A stretch of 25,645 bases of DNA from NCBI GenBank assembly GCA_037444705.1, contig JBBILY010000023.1:1-25645 (forward strand), given 5' to 3'. A program made the position numbers and the translations under genes. Each line of letters begins with the position of its first letter. Position 1 is the stretch's first letter. Source of the stretch: DATCYX01 sp037444705 (GTDB lineage Bacteria; Chloroflexota; Anaerolineae; Anaerolineales; UBA4823). The notes under the pieces were generated by a model, which was given only the letters and a program-made list of their open reading frames with translations, was not told the DNA's origin and made no database searches. Shown piece after piece: positions 1 to 7,764 of this stretch.

Positions 1-2
1 GA

Positions 3-824
3 CAATTAATTGTCGGCGGTTACAACCATATCCTTTATAGCCTGGATCCCCAAAGCGGTGATCAACGCTGGTCTTTTGAAGCCAAAGACCGTTTCATCGC
101 CAGCCCCCTGATAACCCCGAGTGGGATCTTTGCCCCGTCTGCTGATCACAACTTATATGCCCTGGATTTTAGCGGAAAATTGCTGTGGTCGTTCCGCACT
201 CAGGGGGCGCTTTGGGCGCAGCCCATCTCTGACCCTGAATGCACCTGTATCTATCTGCCCTCGATGGATCATCGCGTCTATGCTGTGGAAACTCAAAGCG
301 GCGCAGAACGGTGGAAAAGCGATGATCTGGGAGGGGCAGTGGTGGGGACGCCTGCCTATGCGGACGGGGTGTTATATGTGGGCACGTTTGGCCGCGAGAT
401 CATCGCTCTCGATGCACAAAACGGTCAGGTCAAATGGCGCAAGCCCGTAGATGGCTGGGTGTGGGGTGGCCCGCTTTACCGTCAGGGGATGCTCTATTTC
501 GGCGACCTCAATGGCACTTTCTATGCCATGGAAGCGACCAATGGTGAAATCCAATGGAAATTGCAGCCCGATGGCCCGATTGCCCAGTCTCCGTGGCTGA
601 GTGACGAGGCGCTCTATTTCTCTACAGAGGTGGGAACGATCTATGCCGTAGATTTTAGCGGCAGCGTCCGTTGGAATCAGACTGTGGGTGGAAAACTGTA
701 TACCACGCCTGTGCTGGCTGGTGATAAAATCCTGGTAGCCACCACCGCCAAGGACGAGATCGTCTTTGCTCTGGATCACAACGGCAAATCGTCATGGGCT
801 TTTATCCCTGAAAAGAAAAAGTAG
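3..824 (+). CDS. PQQ-like beta-propeller repeat protein (5' end missing)
   Basis: The frame is open from the left edge, so the true start lies outside the window; 273 residues are visible and end in EKKK before a TAG stop. It is built from repeated blades of about 40 residues, each with a pattern such as 'LYALDFSGKLLWSF', 'VYAVETQSGAERWK', 'IIALDAQNGQVKWR' and 'IYAVDFSGSVRWN'. This A-x-D-x-x-x-G-x-x-x-W signature is that of PQQ/BamB-type beta-propellers. No PQQ-enzyme catalytic segment is seen, so it is probably a binding scaffold, not a dehydrogenase. A signal peptide or lipoprotein signal cannot be judged because the N-terminus is missing. It ends 21 bp before yidC on the same strand, suggesting co-transcription and a possible link to membrane or extracytoplasmic protein folding; that link is inference. 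Fold confidence is high, function unknown. Confidence 0.85.
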   Translation, partial: QLIVGGYNHILYSLDPQSGDQRWSFEAKDRFIASPLITPSGIFAPSADHNLYALDFSGKLLWSFRTQGALWAQPISDPECTCIYLPSMDHRVYAVETQSGAERWKSDDLGGAVVGTPAYADGVLYVGTFGREIIALDAQNGQVKWRKPVDGWVWGGPLYRQGMLYFGDLNGTFYAMEATNGEIQWKLQPDGPIAQSPWLSDEALYFSTEVGTIYAVDFSGSVRWNQTVGGKLYTTPVLAGDKILVATTAKDEIVFALDHNGKSSWAFIPEKKK

Positions 825-845
825 GATGAGAAGCGATAGAACGAT

Positions 846-1613
846 ATGATTTGGGACTTGTTAATCCTCAACCCGATGGTCAATGTCTTACTGGGGGTAT
901 ATAGTGTTGTGGGTCATAATTTTGGCCTGGCGATTATCCTCTTTACCCTTCTGATTCGTCTGATCACCTATCCGCTGACCGCGCAGCAGATGAAAAGCGC
1001 TCAGGTGATGCAGGATTTACAAAAATCCAAAGAGTGGCAGGAGATCCAGAAGAAGTATAAGGATAACCGTGAGAAACTGGCTCAGGAGCAGATGAAACTG
1101 TATCGAGAGAAGGGGGTGAATCCCTTTGGCTCTTGCCTGCCCACTTTAATCCAGTTTCCTATTATCATCGGCCTGTATCAGGCGATCATCCGTGCTCTGG
1201 CTGTGACCCCGATTCAATTGCTCGACCTCTCGCGGCATATTTACCCCTTTATTAACGCCTCGGCTTTGATCCCGTTGAACAATCGCTTCTTATGGATGGA
1301 TCTGAGCCAACCAGAACGGTTGATGATCTTTGGGGTAGGGGTGCCTGTTCTGGCCATTCTGGTCGTGATCACCACTTATTTACAGTCAAAGATGATGACA
1401 CCTGCCGCCCAACCTGGCGATCAGAGCGCTCAAATGGCTCAGGCGATGAACCTGTACATGCCTTTCCTCATGGGCTGGCTGGCGTATCAATTCTCGTCTG
1501 GGCTGGCACTCTATTTTCTGGCAAGCAACGTTTTCAGCATCGTGCAATATGCGGCCATGGGTAAAGTGAACTGGCGTAGTTTGTTACCTGCCTTTATAGC
1601 CCGTACTAAATGA
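846..1613 (+). CDS. yidC: Membrane protein insertase YidC/Oxa1
   Basis: Encodes a 255-residue polytopic membrane protein that inserts and folds proteins in the cytoplasmic membrane, alone or with SecYEG. Visible family features are a hydrophobic first segment ending in 'LLIRLITYPLTAQQMKSAQ', where the arginine is the conserved residue of the hydrophilic groove; a charged coiled cytoplasmic hairpin (about residues 50-90, rich in K/E/Q); the 'NPFGSCLPTLIQFPIIIGLYQAI' segment; and C-terminal membrane segments 'MPFLMGWLAYQFSSGLALYF'. The length matches the short YidC of bacteria without the large periplasmic P1 domain of E. coli, and there is no long basic tail. The ATG follows the PQQ gene by 21 bp with only a weak purine-rich ribosome site. 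jag follows after 16 bp, the usual yidC-jag pairing. Confidence 0.95.
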   Translation: MIWDLLILNPMVNVLLGVYSVVGHNFGLAIILFTLLIRLITYPLTAQQMKSAQVMQDLQKSKEWQEIQKKYKDNREKLAQEQMKLYREKGVNPFGSCLPTLIQFPIIIGLYQAIIRALAVTPIQLLDLSRHIYPFINASALIPLNNRFLWMDLSQPERLMIFGVGVPVLAILVVITTYLQSKMMTPAAQPGDQSAQMAQAMNLYMPFLMGWLAYQFSSGLALYFLASNVFSIVQYAAMGKVNWRSLLPAFIARTK

Positions 1614-1629
1614 TCCTCGAGAGGCGATT

Positions 1630-2409
1630 ATGCAAGATAGACGTGCCACATTGGAGATGATTGCTCCCACGGTTGAGGAAGCCATCAACAAAGGTCTGAG
1701 CGAACTGGGTTTAGGGCGAGATGAGGTTGAAATAGAGATCCTGGATGAGGGCAGTCGGGGGATATTTGGCCTGGGTATGCGCCAGGCGCGCGTGCGCCTG
1801 ACGGTAAAGACCCCGACCGTGGAGGCAGAAAGCGCTATTAGCGCTGCGCCGACCCAATCTACACAAGCATTTGAGGCGGAGATCGCCGAGGCCGTTGAGG
1901 CGGAGGGGGAATATGCTCCTGGGTTGGCCGAGGAGCAGGATGAACGCATTTTGCAGGTGGCGCGCGAGACGGTCTCTGAACTGTTGCATAAGATGCATGT
2001 GCGCGCCCATGTCACGGCTCGCTTTGTCGAAACTGAGGACCCTCGCCACCGCCAGACAGTATACGTAGATATTAGCGGCAAGGATTTGAGCATCCTCATT
2101 GGGCGTCAGGCCGAGCGGCTGAACGCCTTGCAATATATCGCAGCCCTCATCATCAGCAAAGAAGTGGGGCGCATGGTGGGGCTGATTGTGGACGTGCAGG
2201 GGTATCGCCAACGGCGTGAGCAACAACTGCGGCAACTGGCGCGCAGGATGGCAGAGCAGGCACTGCGCACCGGACGGCGGCAAGTTTTGGAGCCCATGCC
2301 GGCTAATGAACGCCGCATCATCCACATGGAATTGCGGGATCATCCCCAGGTGACCACCGAGAGCATCGGCGAGGAGCCGCGGCGTAAGGTCACCATCATC
2401 CCCAAGTAG
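1630..2409 (+). CDS. jag: Jag/KhpB-type RNA-binding protein (Jag_N-KH-R3H)
   Basis: 259 residues with the three expected domains. An N-terminal Jag_N domain (about 1-60) carries the 'GSRGIFGLGMRQARV' motif. A variable acidic linker (about 62-110) follows. A KH domain (about 120-190) contains 'VDISGKDLSILIGRQAERLNALQYI', with the GxxG-like loop I-G-R-Q. A C-terminal R3H domain holds 'MPANERRIIHMELRDHP', with the R-x3-H spacing. Family members (KhpB/EloR/Jag) bind RNA and influence cell elongation and envelope synthesis in Firmicutes. The ATG is preceded by a GAGGCG ribosome site, 16 bp after yidC. The gene ends 7 bp from the converging aroQ. A T7 run directly follows the stop, but I find no stable hairpin in front of it. 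Confidence 0.93.
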   Translation: MQDRRATLEMIAPTVEEAINKGLSELGLGRDEVEIEILDEGSRGIFGLGMRQARVRLTVKTPTVEAESAISAAPTQSTQAFEAEIAEAVEAEGEYAPGLAEEQDERILQVARETVSELLHKMHVRAHVTARFVETEDPRHRQTVYVDISGKDLSILIGRQAERLNALQYIAALIISKEVGRMVGLIVDVQGYRQRREQQLRQLARRMAEQALRTGRRQVLEPMPANERRIIHMELRDHPQVTTESIGEEPRRKVTIIPK

Positions 2410-2416
2410 GTTTTTT

Positions 2417-2863
2417 TCATTCCCCCTTTTCTTCCAGAATGGCTGCCATGGCCTGGAGGGCAAGCCAGTAGGAGCGCCAGCCAAAGCCGGCGATGAGCCC
2501 TTTGCATGCCGCGGCGATTATGGAGCGCTGGCGAAAATCCTCGCGCGCCTGAACATTGGACAGGTGCACCTCGATCACGGGTAAAGCGATGGCGGTGACG
2601 GCATCGCGTAATGCCACGGAGGTATGCGTATAGCCGCCGGGGTTGAATATCACCCCTTTGGCCCAGTTTCGGGCTTCGTGTAAGAGGTCTATTAGCCTAC
2701 CTTCGCTGTTGGACTGGGCAGTGCGCACCTCCAGGCCCAGCGATTTTCCCGCCTCGATTAATCGCTGATCAATCTCAGCCAACGTCAGCCGACCATAAAC
2801 TTGGGGTTCACGCTGACCTAAGAGGTTCAAGTTGGGGCCGTGTAAGACCAGAATGGGATGCAT
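2417..2863 (-). CDS. aroQ: 3-dehydroquinate dehydratase, type II
   Basis: 148 residues, the normal size for the small dodecameric type II enzyme that dehydrates 3-dehydroquinate to 3-dehydroshikimate (third shikimate step). Conserved parts are visible: 'LHGPNLNLLGQREPQVYG' at the N-terminus, with the arginine and tyrosine of the active-site lid; 'FNPGGYTHTSVALRDAV'; and 'PVIEVHLSNVQAREDFR', with the catalytic histidine region. The start at 2863 is chosen because CAGGAGAG lies just upstream and the family begins with this Met. An in-frame Met at 2914 would add 17 atypical residues and overlap the preceding gene. It is the last gene of the aromatic operon, 47 bp after aroKB. Confidence 0.95.
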   Translation of the reverse strand: MHPILVLHGPNLNLLGQREPQVYGRLTLAEIDQRLIEAGKSLGLEVRTAQSNSEGRLIDLLHEARNWAKGVIFNPGGYTHTSVALRDAVTAIALPVIEVHLSNVQAREDFRQRSIIAAACKGLIAGFGWRSYWLALQAMAAILEEKGE

Positions 2864-2910
2864 GGTTTCTCTCCTGCTGATGAATATCTGCGGTATAACT
2901 ACGGGTTGCG

Positions 2911-4533
2911 TCACAGGGTTTTGTGGAGGAGGGCCTCAAGGTCGGAGACGCCCACACCTACCTGGACTTCGCCTAGTTTGAGCGGTAAAGCGAAACGAAC
3001 CTGGCCTGCAGCCCGTTTTTTATCCACCTGCAGCGCCGACCAGAAGGTAGGCCAATCCAGGTTATGCGGGAAGGCAGTCGGGAGGCCTAACCCCTGCAAG
3101 GTCGCTTCAATCTCGTCTGCCACCTGCGCTTGAGCCAATCCCAGGTGGTGTGCCAGACGGGCTTCAACCACCAAACCGATTGCCACAGCCTCGCCATGAC
3201 GTAAGCGGAAACCCGAAGCCAGTTCGACTGCGTGGCCAATGGTGTGTCCTAAGTTCAGCACGGCACGCCAACCCTTTTCATAGGGGTCTTGCTCGATCAC
3301 GGCGATTTTAACGGCAATGGCTCTGGAGATGATTTCGTGCCAGCGCTGCTGCACGACCTCCCATCCCTGAGCGCATAAATTGAATAAGGTAATATCCCCG
3401 ATGATGCCCGCCTTGACCACCTCAGCCATACCGGCGCGCTGCTCAGCCAGGGGCAGGGTATTTAAGGTTAATGGGTCGCTCAGCACCAGGCGAGGCGGAT
3501 GAAAGGCTCCCACCAGGTTCTTCCCCTGGGGCAGATCAATGGCGGTCTTGCCACCCAGGCTGGCATCCACCATCGCCAGAAGGGTCGTGGGGAGGCTCAC
3601 CCAATTTATCCCGCGCAGATAGGTGGCAGAGGCAAAGCCAACCAGGTCGGCGAGCACACCACCCCCCAAAGCCACGACGGTGCTGCCCCGTTCCAGCCCG
3701 GCTGAGATGAAGGCCTCCCATAATGAGGCTACAACCTGGATATTTTTGTGCTGCTCCCCGGCGGGGATGACCAGGGAACTCACGGCGTAACCCGCCCTTT
3801 CCAGGGCGGCGCACACTGGCCTCAGATAGTGAGGGGCGACATGCTCATCGCTAACCACCATCAGCGGGCCCTGTAGATGGCGCAGGGAGAGCATCTCTCC
3901 CGCCCGCTCCAGGAGGCCTTCAGCCAGGCGCACATCGTAAGCGCTCCCCATGCCTAGCACGCGGAATGTGCCCAGACGGATTTGAGCCTGGCGCATCAGG
4001 GTTTCCAGGGGTTGAGTGGCGTCAAGGCGTAGGGGGAACGAGGCGTAATGTTCAGCCCGCCCGCGCAGCAGGCGTCCCAGGCGTGGTTCCCGGTCGCCCT
4101 GGAGGAGGGGGCGGCTAGTTTGGTTGGATTTCAGCCTATGGAGTAGGGTTTCGAGGGGGGCATCCAGGCAGAGCACCGGCCCCAGGGATTCGATCAGAGC
4201 GCGATTGTCAGGGTTGAGCAGCGCTCCACCACCCAGGGCGAAAACGCCATGCGGCTGTGCCAACACAGCCTTTAGAGCAGCCTGTTCACGTTTGCGGAAG
4301 CCATCTTCTCCTTCTAGGGCAAAGATTTCGGGGATGGACATGCCGCTCTGGATTTGAATTTGCTCGTCCAGATCGTAGAAGGGCAGGTTTAGATGCCTGG
4401 CTAGCGCCAGACCGAGGGTGGTTTTGCCACTGCCTGGCGGCCCATAGAGGAAAAAGGTGTAGGGATGAGGCAGGCGGGCAATTGGCATCTGGTGAAGGTC
4501 ACCCTGGCTGGGGGTATCAAGGCCAGAAGACAT
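2911..4533 (-). CDS. aroKB: Bifunctional shikimate kinase / 3-dehydroquinate synthase (AroKB fusion)
   Basis: A 540-residue fusion. Residues about 25-185 are shikimate kinase, with Walker A GPPGSGKTT (31-39), 'YDLDE' (53-57), 'EGEDGFRKRE' (74-83), the GGGA motif (101-104) and a lid arginine in 'SNQTSRPL'. Residues about 190-540 are dehydroquinate synthase: 'PAGEQHKN' (258-264), the NAD-binding 'ALGGGVLADLVGF' (288-300), 'PTTLLAMVDASLGGKT' (315-330), 'GKNLVGAFHPP' (337-347), and zinc ligands in EVVKAG (E371), NLGHTIGH (H430) and RHGEAV (H446). One chain therefore catalyses steps 2 and 5 of the pathway. The ATG has GGAGAAG upstream and overlaps the end of aroC by 17 nt. An internal Met16 is an alternative start with a poorer ribosome site. 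Both halves keep their catalytic motifs, so I expect both to be active. Confidence 0.95.
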   Translation of the reverse strand: MSSGLDTPSQGDLHQMPIARLPHPYTFFLYGPPGSGKTTLGLALARHLNLPFYDLDEQIQIQSGMSIPEIFALEGEDGFRKREQAALKAVLAQPHGVFALGGGALLNPDNRALIESLGPVLCLDAPLETLLHRLKSNQTSRPLLQGDREPRLGRLLRGRAEHYASFPLRLDATQPLETLMRQAQIRLGTFRVLGMGSAYDVRLAEGLLERAGEMLSLRHLQGPLMVVSDEHVAPHYLRPVCAALERAGYAVSSLVIPAGEQHKNIQVVASLWEAFISAGLERGSTVVALGGGVLADLVGFASATYLRGINWVSLPTTLLAMVDASLGGKTAIDLPQGKNLVGAFHPPRLVLSDPLTLNTLPLAEQRAGMAEVVKAGIIGDITLFNLCAQGWEVVQQRWHEIISRAIAVKIAVIEQDPYEKGWRAVLNLGHTIGHAVELASGFRLRHGEAVAIGLVVEARLAHHLGLAQAQVADEIEATLQGLGLPTAFPHNLDWPTFWSALQVDKKRAAGQVRFALPLKLGEVQVGVGVSDLEALLHKTL

Positions 4534-5698
4534 GGGCTTCTCCGTCCAGCCTCAGGTCTGAAAGGCGAGCACGACGCAAAGTCTGGAAGCGTGGGCGTAT
4601 CTCATCCAGTGAGTCGCCGCCTAATTTCTCCAGCAGGGCGTCGGCAATGACGAAAGCCACCATGGCCTCCAAGATGACCACCGCCCGCGGCACAGGGCAA
4701 AAGTCGGAGCGTTCATATTGGGTGAGCGTCTCCTGACCCGTCGCCAGGTCCACCGTGGGTTGTGGGGTTAAAGTAGTGGCAATGGGCTTCATGGCGGCGC
4801 GCAGGTGCAGGGGTTGACCGGTGGTGATGCCACCTTCCAGGCCGCCGGCGTGGTTGGTCGGGCGGAGCAGGTCTTCCCCTTCAAGCATGATCGCATCCTG
4901 CACCTGGGTGCCAGGCAGACGGGCATTGGCGAAGGCAGATCCAATTTCCACCCCTTTAATCGCCTGGACGCTGAGCACAGCCGCCCCGAGGCGCGCTTCC
5001 AAGCGGCGATCCCAGTGGGCATAGGACCCCAGGCCGGGAGGCAAACCCAGGACCACCACTTCAATGATGCCTCCCAGGGTGTCGCGTTCATCCATGGCGC
5101 GGCGGATGCGCGCCCGCATGGCTTCAGCAGCAACGGGATCGGGGCAGGCGAGGTCATTTTGCCCTGCCCGAGATAGGCGTTCGTCGAGGGGCATTTGCTC
5201 CAGGTTGGCGCTGATCTCCCCGATAGCGCTCACATAGCCTCCGATTTGAATCTCAAACTGGGCCAGAAACTGGCGACACACAGCCCCGACGGCGACACGG
5301 GCGGCGGTCTCACGGGCGGAGGCGCGCTCCAGGGCGGGACGCAGGTCGTTAAAGCCGTATTTCACCGCTCCGCTCAGGTCTGCGTGGCCGGGTCTCGGGG
5401 TGGTGAGTGGGGGAATTGGCTTGGCGTGCCAGCGTGAATGATCGCGATTTTCGATCAGCATGGCCAGGGGTGCTCCAATGGTCTCCCAACCCCTGCCCAT
5501 ATCCATGACCCCGCTCAGGATACGGACAGCGTCTTGTTCGATTTTCATGCGTGGGCCGGCGCCATACCCCTGCTGACGGCGGGCCAGGTCGTGTTGGATG
5601 GCCTCGAGCGATAAGGGCAAGCCGGCCGGCAGCCCTTCCAGGATGGCTACCAGGGCTGGGCCATGCGATTCCCCAGCCGTCAAAAAGCGCAATTTCAT
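4517..5698 (-). CDS. aroC: Chorismate synthase
   Basis: 393 residues. It converts EPSP to chorismate using reduced FMN, the last common step of aromatic synthesis. Signature segments are 'TAGESHGPALVAILEGLPAG' at the N-terminus, 'ENRDHSRW', 'RPGHADLSGAVKYG', 'RASARETAARVAVGAV', 'RPTNHAGGLEGGITTG' and 'RSDFCPVPRAVVILEAM'. The start at 5698 matches the family N-terminus (MKLRFLTAGESHG), has GGAGGGGAG upstream, and its ATGA overlaps the aminotransferase stop by 4 nt. The same frame stays open to a Met at 5908, but that extension has no family resemblance. The length fits the larger Gram-positive-like class. Confidence 0.96.
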   Translation of the reverse strand: MKLRFLTAGESHGPALVAILEGLPAGLPLSLEAIQHDLARRQQGYGAGPRMKIEQDAVRILSGVMDMGRGWETIGAPLAMLIENRDHSRWHAKPIPPLTTPRPGHADLSGAVKYGFNDLRPALERASARETAARVAVGAVCRQFLAQFEIQIGGYVSAIGEISANLEQMPLDERLSRAGQNDLACPDPVAAEAMRARIRRAMDERDTLGGIIEVVVLGLPPGLGSYAHWDRRLEARLGAAVLSVQAIKGVEIGSAFANARLPGTQVQDAIMLEGEDLLRPTNHAGGLEGGITTGQPLHLRAAMKPIATTLTPQPTVDLATGQETLTQYERSDFCPVPRAVVILEAMVAFVIADALLEKLGGDSLDEIRPRFQTLRRARLSDLRLDGEAHVFWP

Positions 5699-6864
5699 GC
5701 TCCCCTCCATTTCTCCAGCCTTGTCATGGCCTCGGCGATACGTTCCAGCGGGGCTGTGAGCGACAGGCGAAAATGCCCCTCGCCGTTGGCGCCAAAGACG
5801 GTGCCCGGCGTCAGGCTGACGGCGGCTTCTTCCAGGACGGCGTTGGTGAAATCCAGGGCAGATGACCAGCCGGGCGGTATTTTGCTCCAAATGTAAATTG
5901 AAGCGCAAGGCACGCTGAGTGTAAGCCCCAGGCGGCGCAGCCCTGCTACTGCAGCATCACGGCGGGCACGGTAGACCTGGTTGCGTTCGCGAGTCCAGGA
6001 CTGGTCGCCCTCCAGGGCGCTCGCCGCGGCGTCCAATACGGGCCGGAAATGGCTACTATCCAGGTTGGTCTTCAGGGTGTATAAACTGCGGAGCACCTGA
6101 GGGTTACCAACCACGACGCCTACGCGCCAACCAGCCATATTGTGCGACTTGGAAAGGGTGTTGAACTCCACTGCCACCTCTTTGGCTCCAGGCACCTGCA
6201 TCAGGGATGGGGCGCGATAGCCATCATAGGTGATTTGAGTGTAGGCGGCATCGTGGCAGAGCAATATCCCGTATTCGCGGGCAAATGCCACGGCCTGGCT
6301 GAAGAAATCGAGGTCAGCCACGGCCGTGGTGGGGTTATTGGGGTAGTTCAGCCACATCATCTTGGCGCGCCGGGCGATCTCCCCAGGGATGGCTTGCAGA
6401 TCGGGGAGGTAACCCTGTTCTGAGCGCAGGGGTAAGTAATATGGTTCACCGCCGGCCATCAACGTACCGCGCGTGTAAGTGATATATCCAGGATCCGGGA
6501 TGAGCGCCACCTCACCGGGGTTGAGACAAGCCAGCGCTAAATGGAAGATGCCCTCCTTTGAACCCAACAAAGGTAAGACCTCGGCGTCTGGATCCAGTTC
6601 CACACCGAAGGTGCGTTGATACATCGCAGCCCAGGCACGCCGCAGTCTCTCACTGCCGCGATGGGGCTGGTAACCGTGGTGATCGGGGCGGCTGGCTGAG
6701 CGGGTGAGGGCTTCGATGATCCAGGCTGGCGGGGGCATGTCTGGAGAGCCTTCATCGAGACGGATCACATCTTTTCCAGAAGCGTTGAGGCTGGCAATTT
6801 TAGCCCCCAGGGTCGAGAAGAAGTGGTCAGAGAGCAATTGCATGCGTTGAGCCGTAAATTTCAT
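5695..6864 (-). CDS. Class I/II PLP-dependent aminotransferase, probably aromatic or DapL/AspC-like
   Basis: 389 residues of fold-type I aminotransferase. Visible landmarks are 'LDEGSPDMPPP' near the N-terminus, 'LLGSKEGIFHLALACLNPG' (99-117, cofactor phosphate region), 'DPGYITYTRG', 'NYPNNPTT' (173-180), 'CHDAAY' with the pyridine-binding Asp205, the PLP lysine K239 in 'LSKSHNMAGWRVG', and the substrate-carboxylate arginine region 'FRLSLTAP'. The SKEGIF and PGYITY style resembles the LL-diaminopimelate aminotransferase / AspC-like subgroup. The position between aroE and aroC and downstream of tyrA argues for transamination of 4-hydroxyphenylpyruvate, phenylpyruvate or prephenate. The substrate cannot be fixed from sequence. 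The ATG has an AAGGTGA site that overlaps the aroE stop. Confidence 0.88.
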   Translation of the reverse strand: MKFTAQRMQLLSDHFFSTLGAKIASLNASGKDVIRLDEGSPDMPPPAWIIEALTRSASRPDHHGYQPHRGSERLRRAWAAMYQRTFGVELDPDAEVLPLLGSKEGIFHLALACLNPGEVALIPDPGYITYTRGTLMAGGEPYYLPLRSEQGYLPDLQAIPGEIARRAKMMWLNYPNNPTTAVADLDFFSQAVAFAREYGILLCHDAAYTQITYDGYRAPSLMQVPGAKEVAVEFNTLSKSHNMAGWRVGVVVGNPQVLRSLYTLKTNLDSSHFRPVLDAAASALEGDQSWTRERNQVYRARRDAAVAGLRRLGLTLSVPCASIYIWSKIPPGWSSALDFTNAVLEEAAVSLTPGTVFGANGEGHFRLSLTAPLERIAEAMTRLEKWRGA

Positions 6865-6870
6865 GAATGA

Positions 6871-7764
6871 TCACCTTTTGGATACAGGATCGAAAGCGCT
6901 CAAGGCGCGATGCATCTGCTGGCGCGGCGCGGGCACGCCTGTCCAACGTTCAAAAGCCAGCGCCGCCTGTTCAACCAGCATTCCCAGGCCGTTGACGGTT
7001 TGCAAGCCGGCCGCTTGGGCATCGTGGAGCAGGCGTGTTTGTGGGGGATGGTAGATCAGGTCATACACGCTCGCCTGGGGTGGGAAGGGTAAACCTGGCG
7101 GCCAGGGTGATTGCTCTAGATCAGGGGGCATCCCCACTGGGGTAGCATTGACAATCAGATGGATGTGGTTGAGATGTTGCCTCAAGGGGGCCTGTTCCAA
7201 AGGGAGCGCCTTGATCCTCAGTTCATAGGAGTGGGGCGAAAGGGCCTGAGTCAGATCTTGCACCAGCCTTTGGGCCTGTTCGAGGCGGCGAGCGGCAACC
7301 CTCAGGCTCCAGCCCGCTTTTAACAGCGCGAAAGCCACGGCACGCGCCGCCCCGCCTGCCCCCAGGATCAAAGCGGTTTTGGGGCCTTCATCCATGTTTG
7401 GCAAGGAGATGAGATGCCTCCAGAAACCCGCGGCGTCGGTGTTGTCCCCCACCAGGAGGCCTTCATGGAGCAGCAGGGTGTTCACGGCGCCGATGGCGCG
7501 CGCTTCCAGGGTTAGATCATCTAGATAAGGAAGGAGCGTTTGCTTATGCGGGATGGTGACGTTCAAGCCGTGTAATCGCCCCTGGCGCATTTGCTGGAGA
7601 AGCTGCCTCAGCCTCTCCTGCCCTTGGGGAAGCGGTGGCACGGGATACAGCCGATATTCTCCCCTCACAGCGCAGGCCTGCAATGCCGCCTGGTGCAGCC
7701 GCGGCGAAAGGCTATAGGTCAATGGATAACCGATCAGACCCAGATGATAGGCCTTGGAGTTCAT
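6871..7764 (-). CDS. aroE: Shikimate dehydrogenase (NADP+)
   Basis: 297 residues. It reduces 3-dehydroshikimate to shikimate. The N-terminal substrate domain shows 'SLSP' (18-21), 'LNVTIPHK' with catalytic Lys74, and 'GDNTDAAG' with catalytic Asp110. The C-terminal Rossmann domain shows 'ILGAGGAARAVAFAL', the basic 'AARRLEQAQRL' NADP region, 'VNATPVGM' and 'VNGLGMLVEQAALAFERWTG'. The first codons overlap the aroA stop (ATGA), so translation is likely coupled. It ends with a short basic tail and lies 6 bp before the aminotransferase. Everything expected of AroE is present, so it is unlikely to be a quinate/shikimate paralogue. Confidence 0.95.
   Translation of the reverse strand: MNSKAYHLGLIGYPLTYSLSPRLHQAALQACAVRGEYRLYPVPPLPQGQERLRQLLQQMRQGRLHGLNVTIPHKQTLLPYLDDLTLEARAIGAVNTLLLHEGLLVGDNTDAAGFWRHLISLPNMDEGPKTALILGAGGAARAVAFALLKAGWSLRVAARRLEQAQRLVQDLTQALSPHSYELRIKALPLEQAPLRQHLNHIHLIVNATPVGMPPDLEQSPWPPGLPFPPQASVYDLIYHPPQTRLLHDAQAAGLQTVNGLGMLVEQAALAFERWTGVPAPRQQMHRALSAFDPVSKR

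Noticed and set aside
2404..2430. Intrinsic terminator after jag from the T7 run
   Set aside because: No stable hairpin precedes the T-run; the sequence before it is jag coding DNA with no matching arms.
5699..5908. Longer chorismate synthase with a 70-residue N-terminal extension
   Set aside because: The extension is the antisense-like alternative frame of the aminotransferase gene, has no family similarity, and the ATGA overlap with GGAGGGGAG upstream supports the shorter start.
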